A DNA stretch of 57,588 nucleotides from an uncultured Corynebacterium sp. (GTDB taxonomy: Bacteria; Actinomycetota; Actinomycetes; Mycobacteriales; Mycobacteriaceae): the NCBI RefSeq assembly GCF_946221155.1, contig NZ_CAMIAN010000010.1, forward strand, positions 1 through 57,588. The letters run 5' to 3'. Position 1 is the stretch's first letter, and the number at the start of each line of letters is the position of its first letter. Below, piece by piece: positions 34,236 to 41,139 of this stretch. A program made the translations under genes and the position numbers. The notes under the pieces are model-generated. The model had not been told where the DNA came from. It did no database searches and saw nothing but the letters and a program-made list of their open reading frames with translations.

Positions 34236-35744
34236 TTAGACGATGGAGTTGTCGAGCTCCGCGACGGTCTGCTTCGGGATGAGCGTCGCTACGGCTGCGG
34301 CGATGCCGAGGATCACTGCAGCGACGATGAACGCGGTGACATAGCCGGCCGAAGAGTCCGAGCCCTGCGGGGAGCCCGCGACTTGGAAGACCGGCAGTAC
34401 GGCGAAGGACACTCCCGCGCCGAGGTTGAAGGCGGCGGAGTTCATGCCGGGCAGGAAGCCCTCGTTATCCTTCGGGGAGTTCACCACTCCCAGGTTGTTG
34501 ATGACGATGTTGCCGATACCCGCGTAGGTGACACCCAATAGGATCACGGTGATGATCAGCACCGGCAGGGAGTGCACGCCGACGAACGCCAGGGCCAGCA
34601 TGAGGGCCGCGCTGGCGATGTTGGCGATGATGATCAGTCGGCCGTAGCCCACCCGTGGTGCCCAGCGGCCGGCGAACGGGCCGACGGCCCAGCCGATGAG
34701 GGCGTAGGGGGTCAGTAGCCACAACGAGGCTTTGTCGGCTTCCAGGCCGAATCCCGCATCTGGGTTCTGTGCCAGGGAGACTGCCAGTCCGTTGACTGCG
34801 GCGAACACACCGGTCATAGTCAGCACCGTGGTGGCCAGCAGCGCCCAGGTGTGGCGGCGGGCCAGGTATCTCGGGGCGACCAGTGGCTGGTCGTGGCGGT
34901 TCTCGTACTTCCAGAAGGCCAGGAAGACGATCGCGCCAACGATAAACATGGCGATGACGTACAGCCAGTTTGCTTCGCCGGCCTTGCCTGCCTCGTTGAC
35001 GCCCAACGTGATGCAGAGTACCGATACCACCAGCAGGGCAGCACCAGCCCAGTCCATTTTCACATTGTCCGAGGGCTTGGACTCCGGCGCGCCAAAAGCA
35101 ATGACCAGGGTGGCGATGGTGCCGATGATGGCGATGAGCCAGAAGACGGAGCGGAAGCCCCAGTGCTCCGCCATCCAGCCGGCGAGGATCACGTCGATAC
35201 CGGCGACGCCGCCGTTGATGGCTGCGAGCAGTCCCATGAGGGTGCCCAGTCGGACCTCCTCCTTGACCTGGCTGCGCAGGATGATCAGGGTCATGGGGAT
35301 TGTGGGGCCGGCGATGCCCTGCATCGCGCGGGCGACCATTAGTACGCCAATGTTGGGTGCCAGCGCGGCGATGAGTCCGCCGAGGGACATCACACCCAGC
35401 ATGATGACAAGGATCTTCCGGCGGCCGACAATGTCGGATAGACGTGGTAGGAACAGGCCGCACATGGCTCCACCGGTGAAGAAGGCGGTCTGGGTAAGGC
35501 CCGTTGCAGCCTCATCGGTGTTTAGTTCGCGGGCCATGGTCGCTAGCACCGGAGAGAGCATCGAGGCGTTGAGCTGGAATGCTACTGCCGCGGTGATCAG
35601 CACGGTCATGAGTAGGCCGATACCGCCGGGGCGGGAGTCGACCGGATCCGGTGATTCAGCCGTGGAAGAGGTTGTAGCTCCGTCGGCCGCACCTCGGGGC
35701 GTTCCGGAAGGTGCGTTGTTCGATTGCGGATGGGTGGAGTTCAT
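34236..35744 (-). CDS. MFS transporter
   Basis: This 502-residue protein has 12-14 predicted membrane helices after a Ser/Thr/Pro-rich N-terminal tail of about 40 residues. The loop 2-3 motif (PRLSDIVGRRKILVIMLGVMSLGGLIAAL) and RAMQGIAGPTIPMTLIILRSQVKEE fit drug:H+ antiporters. The substrate is unknown, with multidrug or metabolite efflux possible. The ATG follows GGGAG. No adjacent regulator is visible. Confidence 0.87.
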   Translation of the reverse strand: MNSTHPQSNNAPSGTPRGAADGATTSSTAESPDPVDSRPGGIGLLMTVLITAAVAFQLNASMLSPVLATMARELNTDEAATGLTQTAFFTGGAMCGLFLPRLSDIVGRRKILVIMLGVMSLGGLIAALAPNIGVLMVARAMQGIAGPTIPMTLIILRSQVKEEVRLGTLMGLLAAINGGVAGIDVILAGWMAEHWGFRSVFWLIAIIGTIATLVIAFGAPESKPSDNVKMDWAGAALLVVSVLCITLGVNEAGKAGEANWLYVIAMFIVGAIVFLAFWKYENRHDQPLVAPRYLARRHTWALLATTVLTMTGVFAAVNGLAVSLAQNPDAGFGLEADKASLWLLTPYALIGWAVGPFAGRWAPRVGYGRLIIIANIASAALMLALAFVGVHSLPVLIITVILLGVTYAGIGNIVINNLGVVNSPKDNEGFLPGMNSAAFNLGAGVSFAVLPVFQVAGSPQGSDSSAGYVTAFIVAAVILGIAAAVATLIPKQTVAELDNSIV

Positions 35745-36173
35745 GGTCGGCTCCCGTGAGTTACGTCAAAACTTCAGCAGAACGTTTAGCTAGCACTCTA
35801 ATGCATAGTTAGGTAATTGATAAGGGCTAACCATTGGGTTCTTAAATCACCTCGAGCGAAGTGAACACAAGGTTAACAGTTTCCGGCAACACAATGAATC
35901 TTTTGATACAGATTGACAAAAGAGGTAGTTGATTGGAGCGATAGGCTTTGGGGAGTTGTGGCAAAAAATGTAGATCTACCAGGCAAAGCGCAAAGTATTG
36001 AGAGCTTTCAGGAGTAGGACGGGGCTAAATTAGGCAATGTTGTTCACAAATAGGAGGCGGAGTAGCTTAACTTCCTGTCGGAACCCCGCAGGAGCCATTC
36101 GAGTGTTTGGCTACTGACCCATTCCGAACTCACTGCCAGTAATAGAAATTACTTAATGTAAGGGGTCACAGTC
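35745..36173. other. MFS-pit intergenic region (429 bp), divergent promoters
   Basis: The gap is more AT-rich than its surroundings and lies between two divergent starts. For pit, TAAGGGG and the GTG lie at its right end. Sequence near 35863-35900 (cacaaggttaacagtttccgg) could be a regulator site such as PhoR, but I cannot support it further. No gene, tRNA or strong hairpin was found. Confidence 0.5.
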
Positions 36174-37526
36174 GTGACAACGACACTCATCATCATGGTC
36201 ATTGTGGTGCTCACCGCACTGGCCTTCGACTTCACCAACGGTTTCCACGACACGGCCAACGCGATGGCAACCTCCATCGCTACCGGTGCGCTGAAGCCGT
36301 TCACGGCAGTCGCCATCTCTGCTGCTCTGAACCTGGTCGGCGCATTCCTCTCCGTCAACGTGGCTGCAACAGTCGCCAAGGGCATCGTCAACCTCGATTC
36401 CTATGATCTAGCCAGCAGCAGCGACGGCGATGCTTTGCTGCTCGTCGTCTTTACCGGCCTGATCGGTGGTATCTTCTGGAACCTGTTCACTTGGCTGTTG
36501 GGACTGCCCTCCAGCTCCTCCCACGCGCTGTTCGGCGGCCTGATCGGTGCAGCCTTTGCTGCCCTGGGTACCGGCGGTGTTGCCTGGAGCTCCATCATGG
36601 GCAAGATCATTGTCCCGGCAGTGGCCTCCCCATTCATCGCGGCAATGGTCTCCGCGGTCGGTACATTCATGATCTATTGGGTGACCAACACCATCCCGCA
36701 CAAGGTGAAGAACGAACACTTCCGCCATGGCCAGATCGTCACCGCCTGCCTGGTGTCCCTGGCACACGGCGCCGGTGACGCGCAGAAGACCATGGGTGTG
36801 ATCTTCCTGGCTCTCGTTGCCGCGGGGTCCGCGGACGAGGCAGCCCGCATCCCGACCTGGGTCATCATCGCTTGTGCAGTGGCCATCGCGGCAGGCACCC
36901 TGTCCGGCGGCTGGCGCGTGATCCGCACCCTGGGCAAGGGCCTGGTGGAGATCGAGTCTCCGCAGGGTATGGCCGCAGAGTCCAGCTCCGCCGCCATCAT
37001 CTTGACCTCCGCTGCCGGCGGTATGGCACTGTCCACCACCCACGTCTCCACGGGCTCCATCCTGGGTACCGGCCTGGGCCGTAAGGGTGCTGAGGTCCGC
37101 TGGGGTGTGGCAATGCGCATGGTTGCCGCATGGCTGATCACCCTGCCCTGCGCCGCGGTCGTCGGCTTTGTCTCCTGGTGGATCGCCACCGGCGTGTCCA
37201 AGATGACCAACACCATGGGCGGCGTGATCGTCGACTTCATCCTGCTGATCGCCATGACCGTCCTGATTGTGATCCGCGCTCGCATGAACCCGGTCGATGC
37301 GAACAACGTTAATGATGACTGGGATTCGAACGCAGAGTCCGTTGACTCCTCCATCAAGACTGGCACCACCGCTGCTGCCGCCCAGACCACCGACCGCGAG
37401 CCCACCACCGAGCACGACCCGGAGATGGTCGGCGCCGGCTACCCCTCCCCCTCCGATACTGTCGCCGAGGTCGTCGCAGATCCGAAGCACCCCGGTCTAG
37501 GTGGCACAGGCAACACAGGCAAGTAA
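36174..37526 (+). CDS. pit: Low-affinity inorganic phosphate transporter Pit
   Basis: The 450-residue Pit/PHO4 transporter takes up phosphate with protons. The N-terminal signature ALAFDFTNGFHDTANAMATSIATGAL is followed by repeats of membrane helices, and the second half carries TTHVSTGSILGTGLGRKGAEVRW, the C-terminal counterpart. The GTG start at 36174 lies behind AAGGGG. The cytoplasmic tail (from about residue 385) is Asn/Asp/Thr-rich and variable. The next gene (37574) follows after 47 bp and a shared terminator is at 37907-37944. Confidence 0.95.
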   Translation: MTTTLIIMVIVVLTALAFDFTNGFHDTANAMATSIATGALKPFTAVAISAALNLVGAFLSVNVAATVAKGIVNLDSYDLASSSDGDALLLVVFTGLIGGIFWNLFTWLLGLPSSSSHALFGGLIGAAFAALGTGGVAWSSIMGKIIVPAVASPFIAAMVSAVGTFMIYWVTNTIPHKVKNEHFRHGQIVTACLVSLAHGAGDAQKTMGVIFLALVAAGSADEAARIPTWVIIACAVAIAAGTLSGGWRVIRTLGKGLVEIESPQGMAAESSSAAIILTSAAGGMALSTTHVSTGSILGTGLGRKGAEVRWGVAMRMVAAWLITLPCAAVVGFVSWWIATGVSKMTNTMGGVIVDFILLIAMTVLIVIRARMNPVDANNVNDDWDSNAESVDSSIKTGTTAAAAQTTDREPTTEHDPEMVGAGYPSPSDTVAEVVADPKHPGLGGTGNTGK

Positions 37527-37573
37527 GCCTCGCGCAGCTTCGCCACAAACAAACACAGAAAGCGTGAAGAACA

Positions 37574-37876
37574 ATGACTGTTGCTGAAATCTTCGAGGCC
37601 ATCATCCGAGTAGCTGGCTTGGCGCTGCTGTTCGGTGCCGGCATCCCGATCCTGTTTTCTCTGGGTATGCGCTGCATGACCGGTGACCCGATTCGCGACG
37701 ACAACGGCGTGATTGTCGGGGATACCGAAGCTTCTACCCAGATGAAAGTTCTGGGATGGACCGTCTACGCGGTGCTGGCGTTCGTGATCGTCCTGGCCAT
37801 CGTGTGGGTCGCGAAGGACTCTCTGAATCACTACTTCGGTTGGAACCTGTTCCCGGGAATGGGTGGCCACCACTAG
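37574..37876 (+). CDS. Small membrane protein in the pit operon
   Basis: The 100-residue protein has two membrane segments (about residues 8-30, RVAGLALLFGAGIPILFSLGM, and 58-82, VLGWTVYAVLAFVIVLAIVWVA) joined by a short acidic loop. It lies directly after pit and before a strong terminator, so it is probably cotranscribed and may act with Pit. No function is known to me. Confidence 0.75.
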   Translation: MTVAEIFEAIIRVAGLALLFGAGIPILFSLGMRCMTGDPIRDDNGVIVGDTEASTQMKVLGWTVYAVLAFVIVLAIVWVAKDSLNHYFGWNLFPGMGGHH

Positions 37877-37906
37877 GCTGCATGCCGCTTTAGCTCGCAG
37901 CTTCAG

Positions 37907-37944
37907 GGCCAGCGGGGTGACTTAGATCACCTTGCTGGCCTTTT
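37907..37944 (+). terminator. Intrinsic terminator of the pit operon
   Basis: A 14-bp stem (ggccagcggggtga and tcaccttgctggcc, with two G-T pairs) closes a cttaga loop and is followed by tttt. Confidence 0.85.
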
Positions 37945-38078
37945 GAGGTTTTTTAGACAATTGTTGTGGACTTTCGGGAAGTTGTTGGTAGATTCAATCG
38001 TTGTAACAACTGCGGTATCTCTGTCGAGAGTCGCAGAGCGAAGGCACCATTCAACTTGAAAGCAAAGAGGTGAGCCCA

Positions 38079-38330
38079 ATGATGACCTTCAACGAGATCT
38101 TGAGCAAGGTTTCTACAGTATTCACGAGCTCCACCGGGACCGGCCTTGAAGTGCTGGATAGCACACCGGCCGTGGAGCGCGTTGCGATGGAGCTGTTTGC
38201 CCAGGACCTAATCCCAGCCACGACGAGCGACGTCGCCGACGCGCACCGTACCGTTTTGGGTAGTGACGCCACCGTGGAGGACGTTCTAGACGTCGAGAAC
38301 TACCTACTCGGCTTTGGCTGGCTGCGCTAG
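38079..38330 (+). CDS. Small hypothetical protein, 83 residues
   Basis: The ATG at 38079 lies behind AAAGAGGTGAG; the GTG at 38070 is inside that ribosome site, so I use the ATG. It is a mildly acidic, probably helical cytosolic protein with an ERVAMELFAQDLIPATTSDVADAHRTVLGSDATVEDVLDVENYLLGFGW-type two-helix pattern. It contains the word GGGTAGTGACGCC (38258-38270) encoding GSDA. I do not recognise a family. Low-complexity GGCTG repeats follow the stop. Confidence 0.65.
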   Translation: MMTFNEILSKVSTVFTSSTGTGLEVLDSTPAVERVAMELFAQDLIPATTSDVADAHRTVLGSDATVEDVLDVENYLLGFGWLR

Positions 38331-38412
38331 TCCAGTCAGCCGCACAAGCCTGGTTGGCTGCGCAGGCCAAGTCGGCTGAGCAAGCTTAGTCGGCTGAGCA
38401 AGCCGCTAAAGC
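38331..38412. repeat. Degenerate GGCTGAGCAAGC micro-repeats
   Basis: Short copies of gtcggctgagcaagc and ggttggctgcgcaggcc stand in tandem between the hypothetical gene and the convergent nucleoside hydrolase gene. GGCTG-rich runs also occur after rplI. Confidence 0.6.
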
Positions 38413-38417
38413 CTCCC

Positions 38418-39488
38418 TTAGAACGCTGTATTCCCGATGCGCTGTAGTGCGTCGACCAGCAGGTTCCAGAAGCGCTCCGCGTCGACATCCACGGCCACGC
38501 GGGTGCGCAGGGTAGTGTCCGCTGCACCAGGCTGCCCGGCCGTGCCGGTAGCTCCCACTGTGTCCGCTGAGGCGGGGGCGTCAATATCAGAGTCATCCGC
38601 CGTGCCCAGCGCCGTCGGGTCCTGCCCGCCATCCTGGCTACCCCAGGTGCGCCGCAAGTCCACGACCGTCGTCCCGCGCGTCAGCTCGCCCTTGGTCTCC
38701 ACGTCGATGGGTGCCAGGACTGTGCGTACGACCTGCGGGTCCGCTACGGCCGCGACGGCCAGCGGGTCATGCATCGGCGGGCCGGGGTAGTGCCGCTCCT
38801 TCATGTACGCGCCGCCGAAGAACTCCACCAGCTCCGCGATGAATTTCGCCACGTCCGTGTCGACCTCCGCCAGCTGCTTCATCCGCTGCGGCGTGGCCAG
38901 CACCTTGTGCGTGACGTCCAGCCCGACCATCGTCACCGGCCAACCCGCGTCGAAAACAATTTTCGCTGCTTCCGGATCGGCCAGGATGTTGAACTCGGCG
39001 CTCGGGGTCATGTTGCCCGCGTGGTGCGCACCGCCCATTAGGGTGACGCCGCCGACGCGCTCCACCAGCTCGGGATACATACGGGCGAACAGGGCGATGT
39101 TGGTCAGCGCTCCCGTGGGGACGATGGTGACGGCCCCTGGCTCGTTGTCGCGGATAATGTCCGCGATGAGGTTTACTGCGTGGCGTGGGTCCAGCTCAGC
39201 TCCGGCGGCGGGCAGCTGGGGGCCGTCCAGGCCACTATCCCCGTGGATTTCCTCCGGAATGATCTGCGGAGCCACCAGCGGACGGTTCGCTCCGGCAGCG
39301 AAGGGAATGCCAGTGATATTGCCGACGCGAGCCAGTGCCAGGGCGTTCTTGGTGACCTTCTCCAGCGTCTGGTTGCCCGCCACCGTCGTGACCGCCAGCA
39401 GGTCCAGGTCAGGGTTTCCCCAGGCTAGGAGCATGGCGATTGCGTCGTCGTGCCCCGGATCGCAGTCCAGGATGATCTTCTGAGTCAT
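38418..39488 (-). CDS. Inosine-uridine-type nucleoside hydrolase with C-terminal insert
   Basis: The 356-residue protein starts with the family's Asp-rich site MTQKIILDCDPGHDDAIAML, which binds Ca2+ and ribose, and has TIVPTGALTNIA and PPMHDPLAVAAVADPQV. It cleaves nucleosides into base and ribose. About 50 low-complexity residues (SQDGGQDPTALGTADDSD onwards) are inserted between the last strand and RVAVDVDAERFWNLL; a TATTGACGCC word lies in this insert (38577-38586). The ATG follows the ribokinase stop codon (TAAATG) with no gap, so the pair is translationally coupled. Confidence 0.88.
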   Translation of the reverse strand: MTQKIILDCDPGHDDAIAMLLAWGNPDLDLLAVTTVAGNQTLEKVTKNALALARVGNITGIPFAAGANRPLVAPQIIPEEIHGDSGLDGPQLPAAGAELDPRHAVNLIADIIRDNEPGAVTIVPTGALTNIALFARMYPELVERVGGVTLMGGAHHAGNMTPSAEFNILADPEAAKIVFDAGWPVTMVGLDVTHKVLATPQRMKQLAEVDTDVAKFIAELVEFFGGAYMKERHYPGPPMHDPLAVAAVADPQVVRTVLAPIDVETKGELTRGTTVVDLRRTWGSQDGGQDPTALGTADDSDIDAPASADTVGATGTAGQPGAADTTLRTRVAVDVDAERFWNLLVDALQRIGNTAF

Positions 39489-40418
39489 TTATGCTTCTCC
39501 TAGTCGACGGATTTCGTTTTCGGTCGCGTAGCTGCCAGCTGCGCCTCGCTTCTGCGTGGCCAGCGCCCCGGCGGCCGCGCCCAACGTACACGCATCTACC
39601 AGGTCCTCCCCCTGCGCCAGTGCCGCCGCGAGCGTGCCGCAGAACGCATCGCCTGCACCCGTGGTGTCCACGACGCGCTCGACGTAAACGGCGGGGATGT
39701 GCACCGGTTCGGCGTCACCTTCCACAATCATGGCTCCGCGCTGCCCCAAGGTAACCACCACAGAGCGAGCGATCGGGCGCAGGCGATCCAGCAGCTCCTC
39801 TATGGGCGTGCCGGGGGCGGCGTCGAGCACCGCAGCGGCCTCGCCCTCGTTTAACACCAGCGGGTCGGCGGCGGCCAGCAAGTCGGGGTCGCGGGTGGTC
39901 ACCGGTGCGAGGTTCAGAACCAGCCGCGAGTCCGAGTTCTCCACCAGCTTCGGCAGCTCCGCGCTGTGTTCGGGGGTCAGCTCGCCTTGCGCAAGCACGA
40001 TCGGCACGGGTCCCTGGCGGCGCAATTCCTCCACGGTTTCGCGCTGCTGGGCAGGGCTGACCAGCTCGTTCGCACCCGAGGTGACGATGATGATGTTCTC
40101 GCCGCTCGGGTCGTTCATGATGAACGCGCGGCCGGTTGGTTGCCGGCTACTTACGATGTAGTCGGTGTTCACACCGTGTTCGCGCAGCTCTTTGATCGCG
40201 AGTTCGCCCTGCGGGTCGGTGCCTACCGCAGATAGAAGGACGGTATTGACGCCCATGTGTGCGCAGGCTGCCGCCTGATTGGCGCCCTTACCGCCCAGCC
40301 CCTCTATGCCGGGTTCTGCGATGGTCGTTTCCCCTGGCTGGGGGAAGTTCTGGACGGTGACGAAAGTGTCGACGTTGGTGGTGCCGGATACGACGACTGT
40401 GGCGTTGGAGTCTCTCAT
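39489..40418 (-). CDS. rbsK: Ribokinase
   Basis: This PfkB-family sugar kinase of 309 residues has GTTNVDTFVTVQNFPQPGETT at the N-terminus, GGKGANQAAACAHMG, TGRAFIMNDPSGEN and the C-terminal catalytic VDTTGAGDAFCGTLAAALAQG. It phosphorylates ribose, matching the ribose released by the following nucleoside hydrolase. The two genes are coupled (TAAATG), so this is a nucleoside-salvage operon. The ATG follows GGGGAAGC. Confidence 0.9.
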   Translation of the reverse strand: MRDSNATVVVSGTTNVDTFVTVQNFPQPGETTIAEPGIEGLGGKGANQAAACAHMGVNTVLLSAVGTDPQGELAIKELREHGVNTDYIVSSRQPTGRAFIMNDPSGENIIIVTSGANELVSPAQQRETVEELRRQGPVPIVLAQGELTPEHSAELPKLVENSDSRLVLNLAPVTTRDPDLLAAADPLVLNEGEAAAVLDAAPGTPIEELLDRLRPIARSVVVTLGQRGAMIVEGDAEPVHIPAVYVERVVDTTGAGDAFCGTLAAALAQGEDLVDACTLGAAAGALATQKRGAAGSYATENEIRRLGEA

Positions 40419-40470
40419 GCTTCCCCAGAATACTGGAGAATACTGGGTTAGCTGGCGCGGTAGAGCTGGG

Positions 40471-41055
40471 TTAGGCCTGCGCGGAGTCTTGCGCCGAGGC
40501 GGCCCGCTGGGCAGCCTCCCAGTCCACGCCGCCGCCCTCGCAGGAGCCGTTCAGCGAGCAGCTTCCGCATGCTTGGCCGCTTGCGCACGCTTCCGCACTG
40601 ACAGCGCTGGCGCCCGTGCCAGCCCCGGCGCCCGCGGCCTCGCTGGAATCGCCACAGCAGGAGTCCGAGGTGGCGTCACCGCTAGAGCAGCAAGAAGAGT
40701 TGGCGGCCTCGAGTTGGGCGGCACGGGCGTCCAGGCGGGCGACGGTGTGGGCGCCCAACGCGGAGCCCAAGCCGATCAAGAAAACAGCGCCGACCAGTAA
40801 CAATGCAAAGATCAGCCACATCCAACCGCTGACCTTCAGGGTAATCAGCGCGGCGCCGATGAACGCTGCGCCGGCGCCCATCCAGGCTGGGCCGACGATC
40901 CGGTGCGCGGTGTCCCAGAGCTCCGCAGACTTGCGAACCTCCGGAACGCGCAGGCCAACGACCGGATTGCCCGGCAACTTCCCCACAGCCCCCAGCAGGC
41001 CCGAGATGAAAAAAGCCAGGCCTACGATTACCAACACAACGGTCAAGACGATCAT
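40471..41055 (-). CDS. SdpI/YhfL-like membrane protein with Cys-rich tail
   Basis: From the ATG at 41055, with a TAGACT box 7 bp upstream, the protein has 194 residues. Three to four membrane helices (IVLTVVLVIVGLAFFISGLLGAVG, AWMGAGAAFIGAALITL, MWLIFALLLVGAVFLIGLGSA) surround a conserved-looking NPVVGLRVPEVRKSAELWDTAHRI, similar to the SdpI extracytoplasmic motif. The tail of about 80 residues holds about ten cysteines in pairs (SSCCSS, SCCGDS, ACASGQACGSCSLNGSC). Metal or redox use is possible. It does not look like a secreted toxin. Confidence 0.7.
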   Translation of the reverse strand: MIVLTVVLVIVGLAFFISGLLGAVGKLPGNPVVGLRVPEVRKSAELWDTAHRIVGPAWMGAGAAFIGAALITLKVSGWMWLIFALLLVGAVFLIGLGSALGAHTVARLDARAAQLEAANSSCCSSGDATSDSCCGDSSEAAGAGAGTGASAVSAEACASGQACGSCSLNGSCEGGGVDWEAAQRAASAQDSAQA

Positions 41056-41062
41056 GCGAAAC

Positions 41063-41068
41063 AGTCTA
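41063..41068 (-). promoter_or_regulatory. -10 element of the SdpI-like gene
   Basis: TAGACT (minus strand) lies 7 bp before the ATG at 41055, a leaderless layout. Confidence 0.5.
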
Positions 41069-41125
41069 TTACTGCAGGTGGCTAACAAGCCAAACGCAAT
41101 ATCCTGCCCTGTCCGGGTGACCTAC

Positions 41126-41139
41126 TAGACTGTTAAAAC
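41126..41139 (+). promoter_or_regulatory. -10 element of leuS, leaderless start
   Basis: TAGACT at 41126-41131 is followed 8 bp later by the ATG of leuS; no ribosome-binding site is visible. Confidence 0.6.

Noticed and set aside
34465..35463. 332-codon minus-strand frame inside the MFS gene
   Set aside because: It is out of frame with the transporter and its product is His/Arg/Pro-rich.
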